64,000 bases of DNA, taken from the NCBI RefSeq assembly GCF_021654775.1, contig NZ_AP025343.1, positions 4,493,501 through 4,557,500 on the forward strand. Reading direction: 5' to 3'. A program made the position numbers and the translations under genes. Shown piece after piece: positions 18,558 through 27,128 of this stretch (positions are counted from its first letter, which is position 1; each line of letters begins with the position of its first letter). The stretch comes from Paenibacillus azoreducens. Its GTDB lineage: Bacteria; Bacillota; Bacilli; Paenibacillales; Paenibacillaceae. Under the pieces are notes generated by a model, which did not search any database, was not told the DNA's origin, and was given only the letters and a program-made list of their open reading frames with translations.

Positions 18558-18618
18558 CATGTATGTGTCCTTGGTTTAGTGGTCCTACCAATGTAGTTGT
18601 GAATGCCGTACCGAATGA

Positions 18619-19188
18619 TTAATGCACGGCGAGCCCATCCTCCAAAAAAAGCCGGATATGCTCCTTAATTTGATTTTTAGTCAGGGGTTCATGATTTTTA
18701 TTCCATTCTGACGTTAAAGCAACGTACATCTTCACCATGAGAAAAGAAACGATGCCGGGGTCGCATTCACGCAGCTCATGCCGCGTAATCGCATGCCGAA
18801 TTTCCTTTTCCATGTAGTTCAGAATCACGCTTTCGATCCGGGCCATTGCTTCCTGAGATTGAGGTGTACCTACGTCCCGAACTTCCTGGGACAGCTTCAT
18901 GAGGAGTTCGTGCTCACTGCGAAATTCCAGAAGAGAATCCAATACGCGGAACAAATTTTCAAAAAAGTTTTTATCATGGTCCACTTCACGTAAAATGATC
19001 TTTTTCATCTCGGAAATGACTTCATGCAGAATCTCATCAAAAAGCTGCTCCTTGGTGTCAAAAAACGTATAGATAGTTCCTTTCCCCACATTAGCGATTT
19101 TCGCCACCTGTTCCATTGTCGTAGCTTTATAACCAAACAACGCAAAGGATCTTGAAGCTGCTTCAAGTACCTGCTTTTTTCGATCCAC
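18619..19188 (-). CDS. TetR/AcrR-family regulator
   Basis: A 189-residue regulator. The N-terminal TetR helix-turn-helix covers about residues 8-54 (ALFGYKATTMEQVAKIANVGKGTIYTFFDTKEQLF). The C-terminal ligand/dimer domain is not assignable. It most likely controls the YhgE-type gene downstream and perhaps itself. Confidence 0.9.
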   Translation of the reverse strand: MDRKKQVLEAASRSFALFGYKATTMEQVAKIANVGKGTIYTFFDTKEQLFDEILHEVISEMKKIILREVDHDKNFFENLFRVLDSLLEFRSEHELLMKLSQEVRDVGTPQSQEAMARIESVILNYMEKEIRHAITRHELRECDPGIVSFLMVKMYVALTSEWNKNHEPLTKNQIKEHIRLFLEDGLAVH

Positions 19189-19319
19189 CGTTCCTATGTT
19201 CTTCCCCTCCCATCAGACACCATGCGCCGCACGCATGACTATAAAACAAATTCAGTCAAAAGGTCAATAACTACTTTATCACGTTTTTTTTGATATGGCA
19301 AAATTTTAATATAAAAAAA

Positions 19320-19658
19320 TTATGGTAATTTGAAAATGAGATATTTTGCCCGGTCTGTTGTTAAGTTTATACGGCTTTCATCCGTTTCGGTTTCATGCAA
19401 CCCGTCCACATAGATCTGGAACGTGTTCCGCGGCAGCGGAATGTCCCCCTTTTCATTTATAACATGTCCCGGGCCGTGAAGTATCAAAGAGCTTCCCTCC
19501 GCATATTCGTCCCTCGCCGGCACATGCTCGCTATATTCCACGGCTTCCAGCTGCACTCGCGTTTCGTCCAGATCGCCCTGCTCCTCTTTGCGGATCAAAA
19601 TCGTTTGTCCAACCTGATTTTCCAGCCATTGATTCACAGCGTTTAATTCGTTGTTCAC
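19320..19658 (-). CDS. Hypothetical protein, 112 aa
   Basis: A soluble acidic protein without signal peptide or membrane segment. It has no family that I recognise. The ribosome site AAGAAGGGG precedes the ATG (minus strand). Composition and codon use look like the neighbours, so it is probably a real small gene. Confidence 0.65.
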   Translation of the reverse strand: MNNELNAVNQWLENQVGQTILIRKEEQGDLDETRVQLEAVEYSEHVPARDEYAEGSSLILHGPGHVINEKGDIPLPRNTFQIYVDGLHETETDESRINLTTDRAKYLIFKLP

Positions 19659-19781
19659 TATACCCCTTCTTTCTGACGTCGTATTTCAAAACATCGCCCA
19701 TCATAGTTTATCCATTACGAGCCAAGGCAAAACATAAATTGCTTTTCCAAGATCATTTCCGTTAACTATTCAAATTTACCC

Positions 19782-19815
19782 AAAAGAAAATCTCCCCAAT
19801 TGAATGGGAAGATTC
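19782..19815 (-). terminator. Terminator of the cytolysin gene
   Basis: On the minus strand AATCTTCCC / GGGGAGATT with an 8-base loop, followed by TTCTTTT. Confidence 0.75.
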
Positions 19816-19825
19816 TCAGGAATGA

Positions 19826-21328
19826 CTAATAAGTTATGGAAGCGTACGGATATAACGTTGTTCCCCAAATCGAAACGTTAATATTGTTAGTCAATGGTAC
19901 GTTATATTCATCAATTATGGTTCTCCACCAATCCCAGGCAAGGCCTGTGCATTCTCTTGCAAATACTCTTATGTTCTTGGCATTTGGCGGAAGGGGAATC
20001 TCGGTCGAGAAATGGGCTGTTTTATCTTGCCAATTTCCTCCCCAAGCTTTATGGGTAATGAGTTCTTGGCCATTTGCGTCATATGTAACTTCGTCCCAGG
20101 ACACTTCAAACTGAGCTACATATGCGCCGCTATGATCAAGTGTTATTTTACCTTTAGTATATTCTGTCGTTTTAGTCTCAATATATTCCGTGTTGTTGCG
20201 AACAGCGGCAATGGAATTATCTTTCAAAAAGACGCTGGTATAAGAAATCGGGTAAGCCGGATTTTTAATGCTAAATGTTGCATTGTCTTTAATTACATTT
20301 TGGATGACACTAAAGTCTTTCGATACAACTTGGTTATGCGTCTGTGCGTCGCCGCCTAATACAACGGCAGTAAACGAACTGTTTTCATAAATATCCTTGT
20401 ACTGTCCGCTCGATTGTATGTTGGCATTCTGGAGCAATGCTTTAAATGCAGCTTGCACTTCATTGCTCTTCGAAGTTGTCTCTAATTTCACGTAAATGGT
20501 TCTGCCATAAGCTACATTGGATACCATAAGCGGCGGAGACTCATTGCTTACCCCTTTACGAACCAATTCATCAAACGTCACGCCTTCGGCAAAAAGGTCC
20601 GATGGATGGTTTGGAAGTGATGCGCTTACGGTATAAAAGATTTGCTTATAAGCCGCTACCATCACTTTTTTCTCGCCGCTTGCGACCGCATTAAAGTCGA
20701 TCCCGAGCGTATTGTTAAGCAGTTGACCGTTCACATTAAGCGCGCTGGCAATTTGATTTTTGCTGTAGACCATGGATTCTGCATACTGTAGCCTTGCAGG
20801 CAATGTGTGTGTATCGGAATACTTCTCAGCCCAAGTCGATACCAATTGATCAATAGCGCCGGAGACACTGCCGTAATTCGGATTCTGAACCGTGATTGTA
20901 TTTTCACCCCGGAGCCCGGGCAAATCAATACTGATATCCAAAGGTTTTCTTGCGGCCATAAGCACATCAGGCTGATTATCCGTAAAAGCCCGATTTGCAA
21001 GCTGAATTGCGCCTGGATAAGTGCGGCTCGTCATCGAATCAATAATGGAGATATCTACTGGCGAGGTTGAGAGTGATTTTTTCTCACGTTCAACCACAAT
21101 AAATTTACCATTTGATTGGATTCCTTCTTTGGGAACAAAGCTGCTGATTTGATCGCCGTTTACCGCCAAAACTGCATTGCGATCATAATTCAGGCTTGCG
21201 ATTCCAGCATCAATATCATGGAGTTCGTTTCCTGCAGCGAAAGAAATACTTGAATAAGCGAACATATGTAAACTTACTAATAGACTTACGAGCACTTTTG
21301 TTCCTTTTAGATGTTTTAAAATCTTCAT
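19826..21328 (-). CDS. Cholesterol-dependent cytolysin (thiol-activated, alveolysin-like)
   Basis: A 500-residue secreted pore-forming protein of the CDC family. The start at 21328 follows GAAGGAGGGG and opens a signal peptide ([20 protein letters not shown]… ending near SISFAA, residue ~32); upstream in-frame codons are rejected. The C-terminal domain 4 carries the undecapeptide at 459-469, [11 protein letters not shown], differing from the canonical form by Glu to Asp at its eighth position, and the cholesterol-recognition Thr-Leu pair at 491-492. Length fits family members such as alveolysin. Divergent from a Crp/Fnr regulator with a palindrome between them. Confidence 0.95.
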   Translation of the reverse strand: MKILKHLKGTKVLVSLLVSLHMFAYSSISFAAGNELHDIDAGIASLNYDRNAVLAVNGDQISSFVPKEGIQSNGKFIVVEREKKSLSTSPVDISIIDSMTSRTYPGAIQLANRAFTDNQPDVLMAARKPLDISIDLPGLRGENTITVQNPNYGSVSGAIDQLVSTWAEKYSDTHTLPARLQYAESMVYSKNQIASALNVNGQLLNNTLGIDFNAVASGEKKVMVAAYKQIFYTVSASLPNHPSDLFAEGVTFDELVRKGVSNESPPLMVSNVAYGRTIYVKLETTSKSNEVQAAFKALLQNANIQSSGQYKDIYENSSFTAVVLGGDAQTHNQVVSKDFSVIQNVIKDNATFSIKNPAYPISYTSVFLKDNSIAAVRNNTEYIETKTTEYTKGKITLDHSGAYVAQFEVSWDEVTYDANGQELITHKAWGGNWQDKTAHFSTEIPLPPNAKNIRVFARECTGLAWDWWRTIIDEYNVPLTNNINVSIWGTTLYPYASITY

Positions 21329-21378
21329 ATAGATCCCCTCCTTCTTTATAAAATATATATCGGTATTTTGGTAAAAAA

Positions 21379-21392
21379 TTGTTATATAACAA
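21379..21392. promoter_or_regulatory. Perfect 14-bp palindrome between cytolysin and Crp/Fnr regulator
   Basis: TTGTTATATAACAA, a 6-2-6 palindrome with the dimensions of a Crp/Fnr/PrfA-type operator. Its centre is about 41 bp upstream of the +1 expected from a TATATT -10 element at 21357-21352 on the cytolysin strand, the geometry of a class II activator site. Confidence 0.6.
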
Positions 21393-21437
21393 TCGTATGA
21401 TATAGAATGGGTATGACAAAGAATTGAGGTGAACAAA

Positions 21438-22148
21438 GTGGACATCCAGCATATAGCGAAATATATGGAAGAGAATTCTGAAATCTATAGGATGCTTAAG
21501 CATTGTCCGTATGAAATATTACGGCAATGGAAGCTTATGCGATACAGCAAAGGATCGATGTTGTTTCAGCAAGACGCGATGTACGATCGATTCTGCATTT
21601 TGTTAGATGGAGTGGCGGATATTAACATCATTGGGGAGCACGGAAAAAAATACTCACAAGCTACTTACTCTGCCGGAGATATGATTGGCGAGATTGAGAT
21701 TTACGATTTAATTCCATTTGTCAGTAATGTGGAAGCGATGACGGATGTAACGATAATGAGTTTGCAGCGTGATTACTTTCTAACCTGGCTTCAGTTGGAC
21801 AGTAACTTTAATCAATACTTTATACGACGGATATTGTACTACAATTACACAATCTCTAAGCGTGAGGGAATTAACATTTTGTATCCTCTTCACCATCGGG
21901 TATGTGCCTACTTATTGCACCTTGCTCGAAGTGGAATTCAGTATCCGCAAGGAATAACGATTAAACTGAATAAGCAGGAATTGAGCCAGAAATTCGCAGT
22001 TACGCAGCGAAGCATTAATCGAATTCTATTTCAACTTAGAGAAAGCGGCATTATCGATATTCAGAAAAATGAACTGCTTATACGCGACGTGAAGGGATTG
22101 GAGCTGGAAACGAAACAAGAAGCCCGATCGTCACCAACGCGATGTTGA
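21438..22148 (+). CDS. Crp/Fnr-family transcription regulator
   Basis: A 236-residue regulator. An N-terminal cyclic-nucleotide-binding-like beta roll (about 30-130, with [24 protein letters not shown] and GDMIGEIE) is followed by a winged helix (about 165-220; [28 protein letters not shown]). No cysteine cluster for an Fe-S centre is seen at the N-terminus. GTG at 21438 is chosen because GAGGTG lies six bases before it; a GTG at 21429 is too close to that site. Overall resembles YeiL/PrfA-like members. Divergent from the cytolysin, which it probably controls. Confidence 0.88.
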   Translation: MDIQHIAKYMEENSEIYRMLKHCPYEILRQWKLMRYSKGSMLFQQDAMYDRFCILLDGVADINIIGEHGKKYSQATYSAGDMIGEIEIYDLIPFVSNVEAMTDVTIMSLQRDYFLTWLQLDSNFNQYFIRRILYYNYTISKREGINILYPLHHRVCAYLLHLARSGIQYPQGITIKLNKQELSQKFAVTQRSINRILFQLRESGIIDIQKNELLIRDVKGLELETKQEARSSPTRC

Positions 22149-22157
22149 ACGAGACAG

Positions 22158-22209
22158 AAGCGTTCCTCGCAGCAGCTGCACTGCTTGAAGGAACGCTTCT
22201 TGATATTTT
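22158..22209. terminator. Bidirectional terminator between the Crp/Fnr gene and deoD
   Basis: Perfect 10-bp stem GAAGCGTTCC / GGAACGCTTC with a 22-base loop, then TTGATATTTT. Confidence 0.8.
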
Positions 22210-22216
22210 GATCCAT

Positions 22217-22924
22217 CTATAACAGCAGTGCTGTTTCTAACGCCAGTTCAATCATATCGTTCAATTTCGTTTCACGCTCTTCAGGGGTAATCGTCTCTCC
22301 TGTCAACATCTGATCCGTTACGGTCAGGATAGATAATGCCTTTGCGCCATAACGCGCTGCGACCATATATAAAGCTGCAGTCTCATTGTCACAAGCCAGT
22401 ACCTGATGCTTCGCAAGCACATGCTGCATTTCTTCATCGCTGTCATAGAAATGGTCATCCGTACAAACTAGCCCTGCACTTATAGGTTTGCCCTGCTTGA
22501 CTCCTAGCTCGTAAACGGTCTTCAACAATTCGAAATCAGCTAGCGGTGCATAGGAATACTGGCGGAAAATATGTGAGAACAGATTGGAATTTGTGCAAGC
22601 GCCCATAGCGAGCACGATATCCATTTTTTTTACGTCGGGGTGCAACGAACCGCTGGACCCTACGCGCATGACATATTTCGCTCCATATTCATTAACCAGC
22701 TCCGTCGCATAGATGGACATGGAAGGCATCCCCATTCCCGTGCCTTGCACAGAGATGCGCTTTCCCTTATACATGCCCGTATATCCCCATATATTGCGAA
22801 CTTGGTTATAACAAAAGGCATCTTCCAAATACGTCTCAGCGATATACTTAGCGCGTCGCGGATCACCTGGCAACAATACGATTTCAGCAATATCTCCTGG
22901 TTTGGCTTCTATATGAAAACTCAT
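22217..22924 (-). CDS. deoD: Purine-nucleoside phosphorylase, DeoD type
   Basis: A 235-residue hexameric PNP that phosphorolyses purine nucleosides. Phosphate and ribose motifs LPGDPRRAKYIAE and VGSSGSL and the NP-I signature GTGMGMPSMSIYATELVNEYG are visible; the base-pocket Asp lies in TVTDQM. Twelve bases downstream of pnuC on the same strand, so probably co-transcribed. With PnuC it could salvage imported nucleosides, including nicotinamide riboside. Confidence 0.95.
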   Translation of the reverse strand: MSFHIEAKPGDIAEIVLLPGDPRRAKYIAETYLEDAFCYNQVRNIWGYTGMYKGKRISVQGTGMGMPSMSIYATELVNEYGAKYVMRVGSSGSLHPDVKKMDIVLAMGACTNSNLFSHIFRQYSYAPLADFELLKTVYELGVKQGKPISAGLVCTDDHFYDSDEEMQHVLAKHQVLACDNETAALYMVAARYGAKALSILTVTDQMLTGETITPEERETKLNDMIELALETALLL

Positions 22925-22936
22925 GTGTCTTCCTCC

Positions 22937-23602
22937 TTATTCCGTAACCGTTTGTTTATTCATTGCAGTCTTGTAATCGCGGTTCCATTCAAATAAACCA
23001 TCAAAGCAGATAAACATGTTAATCAGCGTCAACAAGATCATGACATATAGACCGGACATGAAGTACACAATTAACATGATGCCGTTCATAAGAATCCACA
23101 AATGCCAGTTCTCCAAAATCTTTTTACTTAAGAAGTACTGTGCTACAAGTCCAATTACGGCGATAAATGCATCCAGATAAGGATTGCTCGCGTCCGTAAA
23201 CCGGATTTGTACAAGGGACCATATGGCGGTAGTCGCAATAATGACAATCGACCAGATTAAACTACTTTTTAATGTTAAGCGAGCAATCGGTGAATGGTCT
23301 TCTTCACCTTTCGTTTTGTTCCAATAGTACCAGCCATAAATGTTAAACCACAGCTGAAGCAAAGCGAGAATCGTCATCGCATATAGGCCCGTCGTAAAGT
23401 AAATATACATAAAACAAGCCACGGCAATAGCTCCAAACAGGAAATTAATGACCTTCTGACGTGCGATCAGCCACACATTAATGACGCCCATAACAGATGC
23501 GAAGATCTCAATGTAGGAAGAATCAAGATAGAGACCCGCAATAATACAAATTACACTGGCGATAATGACAAACAATGGATGTTTGACCATGAGAGGCAGC
23601 AC
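22937..23602 (-). CDS. pnuC: PnuC-family nucleoside (nicotinamide riboside) transporter
   Basis: A 221-residue membrane protein with seven to eight hydrophobic segments and the PnuC hallmarks W-x-x-x-x-G-W-x-x-W (LWFNIYGWYYWNK) and a second aromatic cluster near the C-terminus (FDGLFEWNRD). PnuC proteins facilitate diffusion of nicotinamide riboside or related nucleosides, trapped by intracellular metabolism. Pairing with deoD suggests phosphorolysis rather than kinase trapping. Preceded by two operator-like palindromes. Confidence 0.88.
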   Translation of the reverse strand: MLPLMVKHPLFVIIASVICIIAGLYLDSSYIEIFASVMGVINVWLIARQKVINFLFGAIAVACFMYIYFTTGLYAMTILALLQLWFNIYGWYYWNKTKGEEDHSPIARLTLKSSLIWSIVIIATTAIWSLVQIRFTDASNPYLDAFIAVIGLVAQYFLSKKILENWHLWILMNGIMLIVYFMSGLYVMILLTLINMFICFDGLFEWNRDYKTAMNKQTVTE

Positions 23603-23873
23603 TCCTTTTTTTAATTACTATAGTAATCTTTATGTTGGCTTGAGCTAAAACGATTTCAATATATTGATAAGGCTTACATTATGAATTGTTAGCGTTTTAG
23701 CCTCCGCATTTCATACATTAAGTATAGGGCAGAAACCTGCTGTCAATATAGGACACATGTCCGGTTTTGAGCTTAATTTCCCCTATTCGAAAATGTTTTT
23801 AAGCTTTAAGCAGGACAAATGTCTAAGTTGATCTTTTACCGTATAGATGGCGCCCATGCTGGGCGTACAACAG
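23603..23873. other. Control region of pnuC-deoD with two similar palindromes
   Basis: GGACA-CA-TGTCC at 23751-23762 is a perfect 5-2-5 palindrome; GGACA-AA-TGTCT at 23813-23824 is a near copy 62 bp away. A TTGACA (minus strand, 23746-23741) lies beside the first. A NAD-metabolism repressor such as NiaR is one candidate; identity is not shown. Confidence 0.5.
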
Positions 23874-23896
23874 AAAAACGCCCGAATTATCGGGCG
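23874..23896 (-). terminator. Terminator of the DHA2 transporter gene
   Basis: On the minus strand CGCCCGATAATTCGGGCG is followed by TTTTT. Confidence 0.88.
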
Positions 23897-23915
23897 CTCT
23901 TTCGCGATGGCCGGC

Positions 23916-25442
23916 TTAAGCTTGCGGCTGATTTTGCTTTTTGGCAGACTGCACTCTCGAATTCCCCATCAAGAACACAAAGATAACTGCAATCGCAATC
24001 GGAATAAGCGCAATCAGGAAAATCTGGGTTATCGAATGGGACATCGCATCAATAATTTTGCTGAGGATGGCTTCCGGAATTTTCACGCGCACGCTGGGCT
24101 CAAAGATCTGTTTGGGGTCGCCCAAGTTAGACATCGCGGAATTCGCATGGCCGCCCATTTCTTTGAAGCTTTCCGCCAGTTTATTCGTAAACAGATTGTT
24201 CTGGATCGTGCCGAAAATCGTAATCCCCATGGTCATCCCGAGCGATCGCAGAAACTGGTTGGTCGAGTTGGCCGTTCCGCGGAAACGCGGTTCAAGATTG
24301 TGCTGGGATGCCGTTGGCAGCAGCGAAAATGAAAAACCCATGCCAAAGCCGACAAGAATCATAAAGATCGTTAGCAAGTAACGGGCAGAATCCGGATTCA
24401 AAGTGCTAAGCAGGAACATGCCCGCGAAGTAGCAGATCACCGACACGATCATCAGATTGCGATAGCTTGTCTTCGACAAGGAAATGCCGCCGATCGAACT
24501 TCCCGCCACGGAGCCGAGCATCATCGGCGTCAGAATCAATCCCGCATTGGTTGCCGAACCGCCGTACACCGCCTGAACGAAAATCGGAATATAAACGGTC
24601 AAAATAATAAACGTACCGCCATACAGGAAAGCCAAAATTTGCGATGACGCAAACAGGCGGCGTTTGAACAGGAAAAAGGGCAGAATCGGCTCCTTGGCCT
24701 TCAGCTCCACAAAAAAGAACACAATAAAAAAGATGGCAAAGCTAACGAACAAAGAAATAATCGGCGCCGAATTCCAGGCATACTGCTTCCCGCCAAGCTC
24801 CAGTGCGAACATCAGGCTGATCACGGCGATCACAAGCGTGGAAGCCCCCCACCAGTCGATTTTTTGCTTGGTATGAACCGGAGATTCCTTGTAATTTTTC
24901 ATAATCAACGCAAAAGAAATGATGCCAAGCGGCACATTGATGTAAAACACCCATTCCCAGCCGAAATAGTCGGTGATGTATGCTCCAAGCAATGGGCCGA
25001 CCACGCTGGCCGCACCAAAGACGGCTCCGAGAAGTCCCGTCATTTTGCCCCGCTTCTCCGGAGGAAAGATATCGAAAATAATCGTAAACGCGATCGGCAT
25101 AAGCGCGCCCCCGCCAATCCCCTGAATCGCCCGGTAAATGCTAAGCTGTTCAATGGATTGTGCCAGCCCGCATAGCGCAGACCCGATCAAGAATACCGTT
25201 AAACCGAATATAAAAAATCTTTTTCTGCCGTACATATCGGATAATTTGCCGAAAATCGGCATGCCGGCCATCGTAGTAACCATATAAGCGGATGTGACCC
25301 ACACGAATTTGTCCATTCCTCCAAGTTTGGATACAATAGTCCCCATCGCTGTGGCAACGATCGTGTTATCGATGGCGGACATAAAAATGGCAAGCAATAA
25401 GCCTGCCACAACAAATTTTATGTTGCTTTTTGCAGTCTCCAT
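23916..25442 (-). CDS. MFS drug exporter, DHA2 family (EmrB/QacA, 14 TM)
   Basis: A 508-residue exporter with about 14 hydrophobic segments. Motif A is seen as GKLSDMYGRKRFF (about 63-75), motif C as GLLGAVFGAASVVGPLLGAYI (about 135-155), and motif D1 as IDNTIVATAMGTI near residue 25. Proton-driven efflux of hydrophobic compounds is likely. Divergent from a MarR regulator, the usual control arrangement for such pumps. Confidence 0.92.
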   Translation of the reverse strand: METAKSNIKFVVAGLLLAIFMSAIDNTIVATAMGTIVSKLGGMDKFVWVTSAYMVTTMAGMPIFGKLSDMYGRKRFFIFGLTVFLIGSALCGLAQSIEQLSIYRAIQGIGGGALMPIAFTIIFDIFPPEKRGKMTGLLGAVFGAASVVGPLLGAYITDYFGWEWVFYINVPLGIISFALIMKNYKESPVHTKQKIDWWGASTLVIAVISLMFALELGGKQYAWNSAPIISLFVSFAIFFIVFFFVELKAKEPILPFFLFKRRLFASSQILAFLYGGTFIILTVYIPIFVQAVYGGSATNAGLILTPMMLGSVAGSSIGGISLSKTSYRNLMIVSVICYFAGMFLLSTLNPDSARYLLTIFMILVGFGMGFSFSLLPTASQHNLEPRFRGTANSTNQFLRSLGMTMGITIFGTIQNNLFTNKLAESFKEMGGHANSAMSNLGDPKQIFEPSVRVKIPEAILSKIIDAMSHSITQIFLIALIPIAIAVIFVFLMGNSRVQSAKKQNQPQA

Positions 25443-25510
25443 GTTAAACCCCTTTACAAAGTGATCATGATTTCGATAAAATGAACCTGTTTGGATTATC
25501 TCGTCAATCT

Positions 25511-25533
25511 AATATCTTGATCATCGAGATATT
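25511..25533. promoter_or_regulatory. Candidate MarR operator
   Basis: A 23-bp near-perfect palindrome (arms AATATCTTGAT and ATCGAGATATT, 10 of 11 paired) lies between the exporter and the regulator, 26 bp before the regulator start. Confidence 0.65.
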
Positions 25534-25558
25534 GTAATTTTAAGAGGAGGTTCGTCAT

Positions 25559-26062
25559 TTGTCAAGCCATGATCGGGATTCGACAAGCAATCCGCATGAA
25601 TGCCTCGCATCTCTCATGCGGGGGTTGGTGACCCGCGCGGCGTTATATCAGCAGCATGCCGCCGCTTCCCTCGGTTTATACTACAATGATATGAAATCCG
25701 TAGATATATTACGTGAAAGAGGACCGATTACTGCCGGCGAATTGTCCAAGATCACCGGCCTTGCCACCGGGAGCGTGACCGCATTAATCGACCGGCTTGA
25801 AAAAGCCGGCTATGTCCGCAGGGAACATGACCCCAATGACCGGCGTCGAGTGATTCTTGTGCCCGTTGATAAACATACACATGAAGTTGGGCAAACCTGC
25901 CGCCCTCTGATGAACGCCATTTCGGAGCTGGCCTCGGACTATTCAGCCGATGAACTCGAGCTGATTACACAGTATATCCGCAAAGCAAGCTCCATTCTGG
26001 AAAAAGAGATCCACAGCTTTAGCATCGCCCGCTGCAATCCCCCGCAGGAGCCTCGCTCTTAG
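25559..26062 (+). CDS. MarR-family regulator
   Basis: A 167-residue regulator with the MarR winged helix at about 45-110 (GPITAGELSKITGLATGSVTALIDRLEKAGYVRREHDPNDRR). Starts at TTG with AGAGGAGG eight bases upstream. Probably represses the divergent DHA2 exporter and itself through the palindrome at 25511-25533. Confidence 0.92.
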   Translation: MSSHDRDSTSNPHECLASLMRGLVTRAALYQQHAAASLGLYYNDMKSVDILRERGPITAGELSKITGLATGSVTALIDRLEKAGYVRREHDPNDRRRVILVPVDKHTHEVGQTCRPLMNAISELASDYSADELELITQYIRKASSILEKEIHSFSIARCNPPQEPRS

Positions 26063-26070
26063 AACGTTGA

Positions 26071-26134
26071 AATAACCCCACAAAGTGACGTGTAGCCTTT
26101 GAAGCTTATTCCGATTACTTTGCGGGGACCCCGG
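26071..26134 (+). repeat. Dispersed repeat copy, no internal module
   Basis: AATAACCCCACAAAG, then TGACGTGTAGCC, TTTGAAGCTTATTCC and the end GATTACTTTGCGGGGACCCC. This is the clearest basic unit of the family. Confidence 0.9.
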
Positions 26135-26189
26135 AAGTTTATACTTTCATAAGTGGTGCCGCGAAACGGCATGATTGTCTGATATGTTG

Positions 26190-26243
26190 AAAGGGACGTC
26201 CTCTTCAGGATTCAATGAATCCGAAGAGGAGCGTCCCTTTTTT
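26190..26243. terminator. Bidirectional terminator between marR and the nitroreductase
   Basis: Stem AAAGGGACG-CCTCTTC / GAAGAGG-CGTCCCTTT with loop, followed by TTTTT and preceded by A residues. Confidence 0.85.
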
Positions 26244-26270
26244 AGATATCAAAAAGTATGAACTTTCGCC

Positions 26271-26870
26271 TTATTTGAATACTTTAACGCGATCTTCAAC
26301 CGGCTGGAACTGTTTCTCATTTGCAGGTGCTGCAACTTTGCCAAATGGCATTTGGGCAATCAGCTTCCAGCTTGCAGGCAGATTCCATTCGTTAGCCACT
26401 TTTTTGTCAATAAGCGGGTTGTAGTGCTGCAGGCTCGCCCCCAAACCTTCAGCTTCCAGCGCAGTCCATACAACCAGCTGCAGCATACCGGAAGATTGCT
26501 GGGACCAGATTGGGAAGTTGTCTTTGTAAGCCGCAAATTGGGATTGAAGCCCTTCGATGACTGCATTGTCTTCGAAGAACAATACTGTACCGTAACCGCT
26601 ACGGAAAGCGGCCATTTTCTCGGCTGTTGGAGCAAAATTTTCAGCCGGTACGACCTCTCTCAATGTTCCTTCGGTCAGATTCCACAGCTTGTCATGCTGT
26701 TCGCCGAGCAGCACAACCACGCGGGCGCTTTGGGAGTTAAAGGAAGATGGCGTATGTTTAACTGCCTCATTTACGATCTCCAGGATTTTTTCGTCGGAAA
26801 CAGTTACATCCTTGCTGATACCATATATGGAACGTCTACCTTTAATTGCAGAGAAGAATTCTTTTGACAT
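26271..26870 (-). CDS. Nitroreductase-family flavoprotein
   Basis: A 199-residue FMN-dependent NAD(P)H oxidoreductase. N-terminal GRRSIYGI carries the FMN-phosphate Arg residues, and PSSFNSQSARVVVLL and the C-terminal half (GLGASLQHYNP) match the YdgI/HBN1-like branch. Natural substrate unknown. Monocistronic. Confidence 0.9.
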   Translation of the reverse strand: MSKEFFSAIKGRRSIYGISKDVTVSDEKILEIVNEAVKHTPSSFNSQSARVVVLLGEQHDKLWNLTEGTLREVVPAENFAPTAEKMAAFRSGYGTVLFFEDNAVIEGLQSQFAAYKDNFPIWSQQSSGMLQLVVWTALEAEGLGASLQHYNPLIDKKVANEWNLPASWKLIAQMPFGKVAAPANEKQFQPVEDRVKVFK

Positions 26871-27128
26871 TAGTATAGTTACCTCCGTAAATTTATTTAC
26901 TTACTTTTTTATTATATATTTCAATCTTCTCACTTGCAATACTTTGGTTAAAATTTTTCTTTAAGCAGATCTGCATAATATTTTCTCAAAGATGCAGCCG
27001 CCTTGCTGAAAGCCGAGCAGCTAAGTCCATCACTCATTATCCGTCCGGAAATAGACAAAGGAGCCGTCTCTTCCGTCCTTGGACCGAAAAGGCAGCTCCT
27101 TACTTCACTTCAGCTATATTTATATTTG

